A DNA stretch of 64,000 bases from Aphrophora alni (Eukaryota > Arthropoda > Insecta > Hemiptera > Aphrophoridae): contig OY740776.1 in NCBI GenBank assembly GCA_963513935.1, positions 8,276,724-8,340,723 of the forward strand, read 5' to 3'. Below, one piece after another: positions 48,020 to 57,929 of this stretch (position 1 is the stretch's first letter; every line of letters begins with the position of its first letter). The notes under the pieces are model-generated. The model was not told the origin of the DNA. It searched no databases and saw nothing but the letters and a program-made list of their open reading frames with translations. The position numbers and the translations under genes were made by a program.

Positions 48020-50314
48020 TTAATTAGTTTCGCTGTACGGCCTTAATCTCGACACGTGGACTATGTCCCCAATCCATCTGCCATGTCTGTAGATCTCAAT
48101 CTCGTAGTTTAATGGCGATAATTTTCTTAAAATTTTGTAAGGACCTGTGTATTGTCGTTCGAGCTTATTGTCCTTCTTTTCATTCCGTAGTAAAATTAAC
48201 TCTCCTACCTTAAATTGTATCTCTCGCCGGTGGGCGTTGTATCTTTCACATTGACCCTGTTGTGACCCAGCCATTATTCTTGGTAAGTCTTGTCTGATTT
48301 TATGTATAATTTTTAGGGCCTCTAATACATCATGTTCAGGCACTTTTGGAATTAGTGCCAAGTCGATCGGTTGGTTCGGTTCGAACCCGTGAAGCAAATA
48401 AAATGGTGAAAATCCTGTTGTAGCGTGTTTGCCTGAATTATATGAAAATGTCAATAACTTGACATATTTATGCCAGTCCTTCTGGTCCTCGTTGACGTAG
48501 CATCGCAACATGTTGACTAGCGTAGAATTGTATCTCTCGGTCACACCCTGACTTTGAGGTCTATATGCCGCTGAAGTTTTGTGTACTATTCCTAACGCAT
48601 TGTATAATTGTTTTAATATGTCTGCCACAAAATGCGTACCCCTATCTGTCTGTATTTCTGCCGGCATGCCATAACTCGGAATGATGTCCTCTAGCAGAAA
48701 TCTCGCCGTCGTTTGTGCATCCGCTTTTTCTGTTGTTTTAGCTATCGCAAATCTCGTTGTGTTGTCTGTTGCTATCAGGATGTATAATTTTTTGTTCGAC
48801 TTTGGTAAAGGTCCTAGGTAATCCATCGTTAATTTTGTAAAGGGTTTTGTCGTTATTCTTATTGGTTGTAATAATCCCGCTGATTTTTGTCTGTCTGTCT
48901 TCATGATTTGGCATTTGTGGCACTTTTTTATGTATTGGATTATGTCCGCCGTTATTCCTGGCCAGTGATATTTGTTTTTAATTTTTGACATAGTCTTTGC
49001 AACTCCTGCATGACCTCCCCCAATAATTGAATCATGAAATGCTTGAAGAATTTCGGTTGTCAATTTCTTAGGGACGGCAATTAATATATTGTTTTCTCCA
49101 TTTGTGTATTGCTTATACTGCAAAATACCGTCTTGTAGTACGTATAACCTTGACGCTCGCCTGTGTGCCTTGTCAGCGCTCTCTGGATCTAGTAATGCTT
49201 GTCTAATGTTAAATAGGAAATTGTCCGAAAGTTGTTCGTGTTCTAAGTTTACCGATTGAATCTTATTAATTGTCAGTTCTCCTTGTATCTCTTTGTCCGA
49301 TATCTGCACTTCACCTGGATAGCGACTCAAGCTGTCTGGCACCCTCATTGTTGAACCTGGTTTATGTTTTATTTCGAAATCATATTCAATTAATTTTAAT
49401 GCCAATCTGTTTAACCTCGAACTTAATGTTTTTACATTCTTGTAGTACTGCAGGCTGGCATGATCATTAAAAATAGTGAATCGCCGCCCATACAGAAATG
49501 GTCTAAAATAGTTCACTGTGTAAACTACACTCAGTAGTTCGATTTCCGACACACTCCAGCGCCCCTCAGTATCCCGTAATCTTCTGCTAACATAAGCTAT
49601 CGGTCGAAGTGTACCATCTTCCTGGTACTGAGACATGACACCCCCTATCCCTGTCCGACTAGCGTCGCATGACACTACTATGTCTTTTTTTTCATCGAAG
49701 TTGGCCAGTACAGGTGGCGTAGTTAGTGTTTTTTTAAATTTGTTAAATGCTTCCTCATGTTCCTTAGTCCATTTAAAAGTTTTTTTGTCTGCGTTTTCCT
49801 TTTTTGTTAGATCCGTTAGGGGTTTAGCCATGTCACTAAATCCTTGGATAAATTTTCTGTAATATGATGCGGCCCCTAAGAAGCTCCTCACATCCTTTGT
49901 TTTCGTAGGGGTTGGAAATTCTGTGATGGCTTTTAAGTTTTTCTCTAAAGGTCGAATACCGTTCTTAGAGATGTTGTGTCCTAAGACGTCTATATTTTGG
50001 TAAAAAAAATGACATTTTGATGTTTTTAGTTTTAATTTTGCCGTCTCCAATCGTTTAAAAACTTTTTCTAGGTTTGCTAATTGTTCTGTGAACGTGTTTC
50101 CATATGCCACCAAATCATCGATATAAATGACCATTCCCTGATATAGCAAGCCTGAAAATAGGCGATTCATGCTTCTTTGAAACGAGTTTGATGAGTTTCG
50201 CATTCCCATTGGTAACCTCGTGTACTGATATAGTCCCTTGTGGGTCACAAATGCCGTGTATGGTCTATGCTCTGGGACTATTGGTTGTTGGAAAAATGCC
50301 TGATTAATGTCCAT
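48020..50314 (-). CDS. RT-RNase H-integrase part of gypsy pol, duplicated copy 1
   Basis: A second 764-codon frame identical to the copy at 51144-53438 except Thr for Met at residue 74 (NTFTEQL versus NMFTEQL). It lies downstream of the complete pol in transcription sense, so it is not connected to gag and would not be made by read-through translation. It carries the same frame break at its 5' side. Confidence 0.9.
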   Translation of the reverse strand: MDINQAFFQQPIVPEHRPYTAFVTHKGLYQYTRLPMGMRNSSNSFQRSMNRLFSGLLYQGMVIYIDDLVAYGNTFTEQLANLEKVFKRLETAKLKLKTSKCHFFYQNIDVLGHNISKNGIRPLEKNLKAITEFPTPTKTKDVRSFLGAASYYRKFIQGFSDMAKPLTDLTKKENADKKTFKWTKEHEEAFNKFKKTLTTPPVLANFDEKKDIVVSCDASRTGIGGVMSQYQEDGTLRPIAYVSRRLRDTEGRWSVSEIELLSVVYTVNYFRPFLYGRRFTIFNDHASLQYYKNVKTLSSRLNRLALKLIEYDFEIKHKPGSTMRVPDSLSRYPGEVQISDKEIQGELTINKIQSVNLEHEQLSDNFLFNIRQALLDPESADKAHRRASRLYVLQDGILQYKQYTNGENNILIAVPKKLTTEILQAFHDSIIGGGHAGVAKTMSKIKNKYHWPGITADIIQYIKKCHKCQIMKTDRQKSAGLLQPIRITTKPFTKLTMDYLGPLPKSNKKLYILIATDNTTRFAIAKTTEKADAQTTARFLLEDIIPSYGMPAEIQTDRGTHFVADILKQLYNALGIVHKTSAAYRPQSQGVTERYNSTLVNMLRCYVNEDQKDWHKYVKLLTFSYNSGKHATTGFSPFYLLHGFEPNQPIDLALIPKVPEHDVLEALKIIHKIRQDLPRIMAGSQQGQCERYNAHRREIQFKVGELILLRNEKKDNKLERQYTGPYKILRKLSPLNYEIEIYRHGRWIGDIVHVSRLRPYSETN

Positions 50315-51058
50315 AGACGAAAAATACTGTGCTGTTCCCCTAATGTGTCGAAGATAGTTTCTGCTCTGGGTAAAGGAAATTTGTCAGCCTCCATGTCTTC
50401 GTTCAATTTCCTGTAGTCCACTACCATTCTGTATTGGTCGCCGGGTTTTTTTACTAAGAATGCGGGTGCCGCGAAAGCGCTCTGTGAATCTTCTATGACC
50501 CCTGCTTCTTTTAACTGCTCCACTTGCCTATCTAATTCTTGTCTTTCTACATTACTTAGCCTGTAAGGAGGGACTGCCACCGGTTTACCCGTTTTCATGT
50601 ATATAGCATATGCCGGCATATCTGCTTCTTGTAAATCGTGTGGACCGCGTGCGAATAAATGTATATATTTTTTTATTAATGATCGGGCCGCCTCGTACTC
50701 TGATTGTCCTAACTCTTTGTTGATGTCTATTTTGTCTCCTTTTAGGTCCGTTATGTCGTTTGAGATTTTCTTTTCTTTATTTATTTTGATGTGATTAACC
50801 TTATACTCTTTGCTTGCGTCAATTTCGAAAGTGTCTGCTTTCGAAAATTTTATTAATTTTCTTTTTACTTTCTCCGTGGCCAAGGATATGTCGCCTAGTC
50901 GTGTCTCGTTTATCATTTGTTTGGTCATTGACGTAGGGTTTGTAACTTTTATTTTTATTGGTGTATGTGTAGTATCCGCGCACGCATATATGCCTTTTTG
51001 TGATAGTAGGTTTTCTTTAGATTCGAAATTATATTTTACACCCTCAGGAATTAAATCG
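50278..51058 (-). pseudogene. Truncated protease-RT spacer and RT start, duplicated copy
   Basis: The frame is open from the junction at 51058 (no initiator needed) to the same out-of-frame stop as the full copy. The first Met is at 50928. It corresponds to the last 260 or so residues of the gag-pol frame and lacks Gag and the protease catalytic DTG. Confidence 0.85.
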
Positions 51059-54000
51059 TTTTTTTTTTTTTTACATCTTATCTCATAGTCAAATTAATAT
51101 ACAACATTTTATTTCTTAATTTATCTATGTATGAGTGATAGCTTTAATTAGTTTCGCTGTACGGCCTTAATCTCGACACGTGGACTATGTCCCCAATCCA
51201 TCTGCCATGTCTGTAGATCTCAATCTCGTAGTTTAATGGCGATAATTTTCTTAAAATTTTGTAAGGACCTGTGTATTGTCGTTCGAGCTTATTGTCCTTC
51301 TTTTCATTCCGTAGTAAAATTAACTCTCCTACCTTAAATTGTATCTCTCGCCGGTGGGCGTTGTATCTTTCACATTGACCCTGTTGTGACCCAGCCATTA
51401 TTCTTGGTAAGTCTTGTCTGATTTTATGTATAATTTTTAGGGCCTCTAATACATCATGTTCAGGCACTTTTGGAATTAGTGCCAAGTCGATCGGTTGGTT
51501 CGGTTCGAACCCGTGAAGCAAATAAAATGGTGAAAATCCTGTTGTAGCGTGTTTGCCTGAATTATATGAAAATGTCAATAACTTGACATATTTATGCCAG
51601 TCCTTCTGGTCCTCGTTGACGTAGCATCGCAACATGTTGACTAGCGTAGAATTGTATCTCTCGGTCACACCCTGACTTTGAGGTCTATATGCCGCTGAAG
51701 TTTTGTGTACTATTCCTAACGCATTGTATAATTGTTTTAATATGTCTGCCACAAAATGCGTACCCCTATCTGTCTGTATTTCTGCCGGCATGCCATAACT
51801 CGGAATGATGTCCTCTAGCAGAAATCTCGCCGTCGTTTGTGCATCCGCTTTTTCTGTTGTTTTAGCTATCGCAAATCTCGTTGTGTTGTCTGTTGCTATC
51901 AGGATGTATAATTTTTTGTTCGACTTTGGTAAAGGTCCTAGGTAATCCATCGTTAATTTTGTAAAGGGTTTTGTCGTTATTCTTATTGGTTGTAATAATC
52001 CCGCTGATTTTTGTCTGTCTGTCTTCATGATTTGGCATTTGTGGCACTTTTTTATGTATTGGATTATGTCCGCCGTTATTCCTGGCCAGTGATATTTGTT
52101 TTTAATTTTTGACATAGTCTTTGCAACTCCTGCATGACCTCCCCCAATAATTGAATCATGAAATGCTTGAAGAATTTCGGTTGTCAATTTCTTAGGGACG
52201 GCAATTAATATATTGTTTTCTCCATTTGTGTATTGCTTATACTGCAAAATACCGTCTTGTAGTACGTATAACCTTGACGCTCGCCTGTGTGCCTTGTCAG
52301 CGCTCTCTGGATCTAGTAATGCTTGTCTAATGTTAAATAGGAAATTGTCCGAAAGTTGTTCGTGTTCTAAGTTTACCGATTGAATCTTATTAATTGTCAG
52401 TTCTCCTTGTATCTCTTTGTCCGATATCTGCACTTCACCTGGATAGCGACTCAAGCTGTCTGGCACCCTCATTGTTGAACCTGGTTTATGTTTTATTTCG
52501 AAATCATATTCAATTAATTTTAATGCCAATCTGTTTAACCTCGAACTTAATGTTTTTACATTCTTGTAGTACTGCAGGCTGGCATGATCATTAAAAATAG
52601 TGAATCGCCGCCCATACAGAAATGGTCTAAAATAGTTCACTGTGTAAACTACACTCAGTAGTTCGATTTCCGACACACTCCAGCGCCCCTCAGTATCCCG
52701 TAATCTTCTGCTAACATAAGCTATCGGTCGAAGTGTACCATCTTCCTGGTACTGAGACATGACACCCCCTATCCCTGTCCGACTAGCGTCGCATGACACT
52801 ACTATGTCTTTTTTTTCATCGAAGTTGGCCAGTACAGGTGGCGTAGTTAGTGTTTTTTTAAATTTGTTAAATGCTTCCTCATGTTCCTTAGTCCATTTAA
52901 AAGTTTTTTTGTCTGCGTTTTCCTTTTTTGTTAGATCCGTTAGGGGTTTAGCCATGTCACTAAATCCTTGGATAAATTTTCTGTAATATGATGCGGCCCC
53001 TAAGAAGCTCCTCACATCCTTTGTTTTCGTAGGGGTTGGAAATTCTGTGATGGCTTTTAAGTTTTTCTCTAAAGGTCGAATACCGTTCTTAGAGATGTTG
53101 TGTCCTAAGACGTCTATATTTTGGTAAAAAAAATGACATTTTGATGTTTTTAGTTTTAATTTTGCCGTCTCCAATCGTTTAAAAACTTTTTCTAGGTTTG
53201 CTAATTGTTCTGTGAACATGTTTCCATATGCCACCAAATCATCGATATAAATGACCATTCCCTGATATAGCAAGCCTGAAAATAGGCGATTCATGCTTCT
53301 TTGAAACGAGTTTGATGAGTTTCGCATTCCCATTGGTAACCTCGTGTACTGATATAGTCCCTTGTGGGTCACAAATGCCGTGTATGGTCTATGCTCTGGG
53401 ACTATTGGTTGTTGGAAAAATGCCTGATTAATGTCCATAGACGAAAAATACTGTGCTGTTCCCCTAATGTGTCGAAGATAGTTTCTGCTCTGGGTAAAGG
53501 AAATTTGTCAGCCTCCATGTCTTCGTTCAATTTCCTGTAGTCCACTACCATTCTGTATTGGTCGCCGGGTTTTTTTACTAAGAATGCGGGTGCCGCGAAA
53601 GCGCTCTGTGAATCTTCTATGACCCCTGCTTCTTTTAACTGCTCCACTTGCCTATCTAATTCTTGTCTTTCTACATTACTTAGCCTGTAAGGAGGGACTG
53701 CCACCGGTTTACCCGTTTTCATGTATATAGCATATGCCGGCATATCTGCTTCTTGTAAATCGTGTGGACCGCGTGCGAATAAATGTATATATTTTTTTAT
53801 TAATGATCGGGCCGCCTCGTACTCTGATTGTCCTAACTCTTTGTTGATGTCTATTTTGTCTCCTTTTAGGTCCGTTATGTCGTTTGAGATTTTCTTTTCT
53901 TTATTTATTTTGATGTGATTAACCTTATACTCTTTGCTTGCGTCAATTTCGAAAGTGTCTGCTTTCGAAAATTTTATTAATTTTCTTTTTACTTTCTCCG

Positions 54001-54185
54001 TGGCCAAGGATATGTCGCCTAGTCGTGTCTCGTTTATCATTTGTTTGGTCATTGACGTAGGGTTTGTAACTTTTGTTTTTATTGGTGTATGTGTAGTATC
54101 CGCGCACGCATATATGCCTTTTTGTGATAGTAGGTTTTCTTTAGATTCGAAATTATATTTTACACCCTCAGGAATTAAATCGTTT
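51059..54185. repeat. Gypsy internal tandem duplication, copy 2
   Basis: Starts in a 14-T run (51059-51072) and ends at CGTTT (54181-54185), after which the unique gag-protease part continues. Substitutions noticed against copy 1 are at 50097/53221 and about 50951/54075. The shared TTT at the junction is microhomology. Confidence 0.95.
51144..53438 (-). CDS. RT-RNase H-integrase part of gypsy pol, copy 2
   Basis: 764 codons in the -1 frame relative to the upstream gag-pol frame, overlapping it by 37 nt. The annotated Met belongs to the RT motif SSMDINQAF and is not a natural start. RT has LPMGMRN and YIDD (residues 64-67). RNase H has D217, E257, D284 and D327. Integrase has an HHCC finger (H427, H435, C465, C468), D498, D557 and E593 with the D-35-E spacing, then a GPY/F-type module (YTGPYKI). 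All catalytic residues are present. It ends 86 nt before the duplication junction. Confidence 0.9.
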   Translation of the reverse strand: MDINQAFFQQPIVPEHRPYTAFVTHKGLYQYTRLPMGMRNSSNSFQRSMNRLFSGLLYQGMVIYIDDLVAYGNMFTEQLANLEKVFKRLETAKLKLKTSKCHFFYQNIDVLGHNISKNGIRPLEKNLKAITEFPTPTKTKDVRSFLGAASYYRKFIQGFSDMAKPLTDLTKKENADKKTFKWTKEHEEAFNKFKKTLTTPPVLANFDEKKDIVVSCDASRTGIGGVMSQYQEDGTLRPIAYVSRRLRDTEGRWSVSEIELLSVVYTVNYFRPFLYGRRFTIFNDHASLQYYKNVKTLSSRLNRLALKLIEYDFEIKHKPGSTMRVPDSLSRYPGEVQISDKEIQGELTINKIQSVNLEHEQLSDNFLFNIRQALLDPESADKAHRRASRLYVLQDGILQYKQYTNGENNILIAVPKKLTTEILQAFHDSIIGGGHAGVAKTMSKIKNKYHWPGITADIIQYIKKCHKCQIMKTDRQKSAGLLQPIRITTKPFTKLTMDYLGPLPKSNKKLYILIATDNTTRFAIAKTTEKADAQTTARFLLEDIIPSYGMPAEIQTDRGTHFVADILKQLYNALGIVHKTSAAYRPQSQGVTERYNSTLVNMLRCYVNEDQKDWHKYVKLLTFSYNSGKHATTGFSPFYLLHGFEPNQPIDLALIPKVPEHDVLEALKIIHKIRQDLPRIMAGSQQGQCERYNAHRREIQFKVGELILLRNEKKDNKLERQYTGPYKILRKLSPLNYEIEIYRHGRWIGDIVHVSRLRPYSETN

Positions 54186-56158
54186 ATCTTTATTTCAATG
54201 TTTCTAGTATCATGGGGTGGTATTTTAATGTCCTCTCTCGTATATATTGGTATTGGTTCCATTATTGTGTCATTGTCCTGTGGTAGTTCTATTAGATTGT
54301 CCCTAAAAATTTGTACCGTGTTTTGTCCTAGTGTAATTTTGTTATTTTTAAAATTAATTATCGCCTTATGGGCTATTAAAAAGTCATTTCCTAACAAAAA
54401 GTCGCTTGTCAAATCCTCCACCAAATATACTTTATGTTCATATTCTTGTTTCTGTATATAGAATTTTAGGATTGCTCTGCCCGTGACCTTTACTGTCGTG
54501 GCATTGGCAGAAGTCAACCATATGTTATCTCCTTCAATTTTTGTTGTTAAATGTCCATATTTATCGTTCAGACAGGAAACACTACAGCCTGTATCAAACA
54601 GAATTGATATATTTTTATCCCTAATTTTTCCTGGAATTGCTATACTTGATTTAGAAGTAATATTTCCAATTACTGTTTGTAATGTAATATTTTCCGTGGA
54701 GTGTGCATCGACCTCATTATGTGTTGTCAGCATTGGGCTAGAAAGACTATGAACTAATCCTGACGTTGTGTTTTTTTTGTTGCCAAATTCCACTGTGTGT
54801 GTACGTTTGCTTATATATGTAGGCCTACAATTGTTAACATTGTCTCCACAAGTGTCGAAATATCGTTTAATAAACTCTATGTGTTTCTGTTGTTCCACCT
54901 TGTGACCTATTTTGTTTTTCTGCCATTCACTATATCTATTTTCTTTCTCGTTTTTCCGATTTTTTGTAGGCCGTTCTGAATACTTGTCGTGTACTTCTGG
55001 TCTTACTAGTTTTTTTTGTACCTGTGTACAATGTTTTGCAAAATGACCTCTACGACCACATCTAAAACACTCTGGTTCTACCCGTGTCCCTTCTCTTCTG
55101 AAAGTTCCGTTATTTCGGTCTGTCTGCCTGGTCTGACTATTTGTCTGTCCATAAATACGTTTTGTTCTGTAATCGTCATTATTCTGTCTGGATGTAGGTG
55201 TTTGTCTTTGTTCACGGTATACCTGCATGTTGTTTTTTTGTTTTTGATAATTATAAGTTTCAGTATGTGTATCAGGTCTCCTATCACGCCTGTCCCAATT
55301 TTCGTTTTTTAATCTCTTGTTTTCCATTTCCAATTCATTAAGTCGCTCCATTATTGTTTGTAGGTCGTCTCGTGTAATCGTCTCTTTAGATTTCGCTGCC
55401 TCTCCATCATCAATGCCTAATCTTTTTCTTAGCATGTAGGAAGCTTTTTCGGCAACAAACATATTTTCATTTAGTTTTTGTAAAGTTGTGTTGTCGAGCA
55501 TTGCAATTTGTTGCAATAGTGCTGGATTGAGCCCCTTTAGTATGTGACTACATATTCTATCTTCGCTCATGTCTGGCTCATAACGTGCACATAGTAATTC
55601 CACCTCAGTCTTGTATTGCATTAAGGACTCTCCTGGCAATTGTACTCTATTATTTAATTTCATGAGCAACATTTCTTTTTCATGTTTTGGAGCAAACGCC
55701 TTCATGAACTCGTTTTTTATTTCTACCCATGTTAGTTGTTTTTGTTTTATTTCAAAAATTTCATAGTAATCGCTTGCCACTCCCTCTAAATACCAGGGAA
55801 AATAGATTCTTTTTTTCTTATCACTCCATCCGTTCGCTGCGGCTGCCCTTTCGAATTTTGCTATGTGCTTGGAAATATTCTCTGCCGTGTCCCCACTAAA
55901 TTTGCTTGGTTCGAACAACGGTAGTCTTTCATTCATTGTGATATCCTGTTTAGAGGTGCTATCGTCTGGATTTGGGTCTTTGTTGTTTCCCGAATGACCC
56001 TCAACCGCGTCGTAAATATTAGTTTCTTTACCTGTTTGTTTAGGCCAATTTGTGTATTGGTTTTCTAACTCGACTCGGCTCATTTCCGAAGTGGTATCAA
56101 TTTTCCATAACCGAATATATGACCTTAGGAAAACCATATATGACCTTATATGTTCCAC
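53402..56158 (-). CDS. Gag-protease-RT(N-terminal) polyprotein of the gypsy element
   Basis: 918 codons. Gag occupies roughly residues 75-260 (a conserved retrotransposon Gag fold with FSG-----I--FE and W--F---F motifs), followed by a coiled-coil-like charged stretch. A zinc knuckle CFRCGRRGHFAKHC lies at about residue 364. Aspartic protease follows with DTG at about residue 522 and LLGNDFL further on. The frame ends in RT, with YRMVVDYRKLN and PLPRAETIFDTLG, and is lost after LG in a run of four G. ATG at 56158 gives the longest frame; Met-26 (56083) is an alternative start with a more Gag-like beginning. Gag and Pol are fused in one frame with no stop between. Confidence 0.9.
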   Translation of the reverse strand: MEHIRSYMVFLRSYIRLWKIDTTSEMSRVELENQYTNWPKQTGKETNIYDAVEGHSGNNKDPNPDDSTSKQDITMNERLPLFEPSKFSGDTAENISKHIAKFERAAAANGWSDKKKRIYFPWYLEGVASDYYEIFEIKQKQLTWVEIKNEFMKAFAPKHEKEMLLMKLNNRVQLPGESLMQYKTEVELLCARYEPDMSEDRICSHILKGLNPALLQQIAMLDNTTLQKLNENMFVAEKASYMLRKRLGIDDGEAAKSKETITRDDLQTIMERLNELEMENKRLKNENWDRRDRRPDTHTETYNYQKQKNNMQVYREQRQTPTSRQNNDDYRTKRIYGQTNSQTRQTDRNNGTFRREGTRVEPECFRCGRRGHFAKHCTQVQKKLVRPEVHDKYSERPTKNRKNEKENRYSEWQKNKIGHKVEQQKHIEFIKRYFDTCGDNVNNCRPTYISKRTHTVEFGNKKNTTSGLVHSLSSPMLTTHNEVDAHSTENITLQTVIGNITSKSSIAIPGKIRDKNISILFDTGCSVSCLNDKYGHLTTKIEGDNIWLTSANATTVKVTGRAILKFYIQKQEYEHKVYLVEDLTSDFLLGNDFLIAHKAIINFKNNKITLGQNTVQIFRDNLIELPQDNDTIMEPIPIYTREDIKIPPHDTRNIEIKINDLIPEGVKYNFESKENLLSQKGIYACADTTHTPIKTKVTNPTSMTKQMINETRLGDISLATEKVKRKLIKFSKADTFEIDASKEYKVNHIKINKEKKISNDITDLKGDKIDINKELGQSEYEAARSLIKKYIHLFARGPHDLQEADMPAYAIYMKTGKPVAVPPYRLSNVERQELDRQVEQLKEAGVIEDSQSAFAAPAFLVKKPGDQYRMVVDYRKLNEDMEADKFPLPRAETIFDTLGEQHSIFRLWTLIRHFSNNQ

Positions 56159-56868
56159 TCAAGGTCTTTCCAAATATTAATGGTTTGAGTTTTATTTAGT
56201 GCTTTTATATCTGCTAAGGTTAAATTCATTAATTTGTTATATTTTGTTTTGTAACTGTAAAAGTACCGTAAATTAATCCCTATTCAAAGTTAGAATAACT
56301 CATTACCCAATTCTCATTAATATTCGTTTTAGTTACTTAATTCACCAAAATTAAAATAAAAATTTGAATCAAGTATGTATGAGTTATGTTCCCGGGAAGA
56401 CTTGTCACGTAAGCAAGAAGTAGCAATGTAGAACAACAAAATCTAAACAAACTGTCGTCAGCATTCCGTGGTGTAATTACTCTCGGCCTTGCGCAACAAA
56501 ACCCCTGACGCGTGTGATTCGTAAATATTTTATTTTAATGTTGACCTCATTCCCAAACTCATACAAATATGCTAACAATGCAAAAATAATCTTAAACTAT
56601 AGTTAGAATCAAAATCGTCTGTTACCTGTTGATTATCTGTTAATCACACATACCTCAAATTTAAATCGTTCGCATATAATAATAATAATAACACAAATTC
56701 AATACATATATCAAAATCTCTTAAATATGTATATCTCTATAGATAAAGCACCTTATTAACATACAAATTTATTACTTTTTGTTTTTCTCAAAAATAATTA
56801 TCAGATCATTCCATTTTCTTTCCAAATTCTTTTCATATAGTAACAAATTTTAGTAAAAACTAAAAACA
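56159..56868. other. Gypsy 5' leader
   Basis: About 700 nt between primer site and the gag start in sense orientation. AT-rich, no ORF of note. A short ATATGACCTTA repeat overlaps the first codons of the long frame (56118-56150). Confidence 0.6.
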
Positions 56869-56882
56869 CGGCCGATGCACCA
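56869..56882 (-). promoter_or_regulatory. Primer-binding site matching tRNA-Gly
   Basis: The + strand reads CGGCCGATGCACCA, which as I recall it is the 3' end of insect tRNA-Gly(GCC) including CCA. In sense orientation it lies two bases inside the 5' LTR, exactly where a minus-strand primer site belongs. The match is 14 nt. Confidence 0.75.
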
Positions 56883-56884
56883 TT

Positions 56885-57558
56885 TATTAGGATCGGGTTC
56901 TTTTCAATCAGTGGTTCAGTGTTTGAATTAACGAATATTATGCTTTATATCGCTTTACAATTATTACTTTAAAAATATTACTTTAGACTAAATCAACATA
57001 TCTCCCTAACTCATTCAATTATTCAAATAACAAACATATACTTTATACAATCTACTTCAGATTACTTTGCAATTATTACTTTAAAACTGAATTAACATAT
57101 ATATATATTCAAAAATGATGAACCCAGAATAGTTCCAGCTATTTTGAAATGATTCTAATTTATTTACTTTGATGATTATATGTGCTGATATTTTGTCTAT
57201 TTGCTCACCCTTTATGTGCACTGCAAAAGCCGCTACTACAGCTTTGTATTATTGGAAGCTCCAACTTGCCAATAATACCCTTGTGTCCTAATCCTCGAAC
57301 GTTCCTCCTGACGTCTTCGTTCACGCTGTTGATCGAAAGATCCCCACTTCTCTTGAGTCGTCGCTTATATTGCCTCGACCTGCCTTGCTAAGTAGGTTGC
57401 CCATGCTAGGTAAGCATTTCATCATTTTTTTAATTGTTTCGCAATACCTGTCGCTATTCTGGGTTTCATGTATGGTTTCTACTTAAAATATTAATTATTA
57501 CTACTAATTCTATTAATTATTTATATATTTCTACTCTAGTATCTATCTAATCCTAACA
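56885..57558 (-). repeat. 5' LTR
   Basis: In sense orientation it begins TGTTAGGAT and ends ATCCTAATA, short inverted ends. It contains the promoter for the element by position, but no core element was assigned. Against the 3' LTR it differs at about 56926 (A/T) and 57151 and in TA copy number. Confidence 0.95.
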
Positions 57559-57562
57559 GTTT

Positions 57563-57920
57563 GATGAGCTGTTAGGTAATATTCTGGTAATTTGAATTGA
57601 TTGTCATAGAAACGGTTTGTTATTGTCTAACCTTAGTTTAATACTACTTGCTTGTCCTAAAACAATAACCTAAACAACCAATATTATATCTAACAGCTGA
57701 TTAAGTGTGCAAGTTATTATTGCAATAATTACATTGTGATAATTCTTTCCTTCATTACCTAACCTCTAGAATGAATTTTGAAAATCTAGTATCATCACCA
57801 GTAGAGGGGAAAGGCCAGTTTGGCAGGAGGTTGAGCGGGGTCCCCCAAAATTTGAACCCCCGTAAATGATATAAATCGGTATGCTTAATTAAGACCACAT
57901 GTCAGAAGTGAAAACTGATT
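57563..57920. other. Right flank of the retrotransposon
   Basis: Non-coding. A G/C-richer patch at 57800-57865 was not recognised. Confidence 0.4.
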
Positions 57921-57929
57921 ATTAGTTTT

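Larger units (their letters stand above)
47927..51058. repeat. Gypsy internal tandem duplication, copy 1
   Basis: Corresponds base for base, offset 3124, to copy 2. Its left boundary is a 22-T run (47927-47948). Its right boundary is AAATCG at 51058, where copy 2 begins with a T run. Confidence 0.95.
46378..57558 (-). mobile_element. Ty3/gypsy LTR retrotransposon, full length, internally duplicated
   Basis: The element is 11,181 bp on the minus strand with 674-676-bp LTRs, a tRNA-type primer site, gag-pol frames, and GTTT repeated at both flanks (46374-46377, 57559-57562), the 4-bp target duplication expected for this superfamily. Domain order in transcription sense is Gag, CCHC, protease, RT, RNase H, integrase, which is Ty3/gypsy order. 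A 3124-bp segment covering the late protease-RT spacer through the pol 3' UTR is tandemly duplicated; without it the element would be about 8.06 kb. The LTRs differ by only two substitutions and a TA dinucleotide, so insertion is recent. A frame break in RT makes this copy probably non-autonomous as read. Confidence 0.95.

Noticed and set aside
48385..48400. GGTTCGAACCC resembling a tRNA T-loop
   Set aside because: Lies inside the integrase coding sequence of the gypsy element and no cloverleaf can be built around it.
49270..49862. Plus-strand ORFs opposite pol, and their copies near 52400-52990 and 53720-55310
   Set aside because: Reverse-strand shadows of the gag-pol frames.
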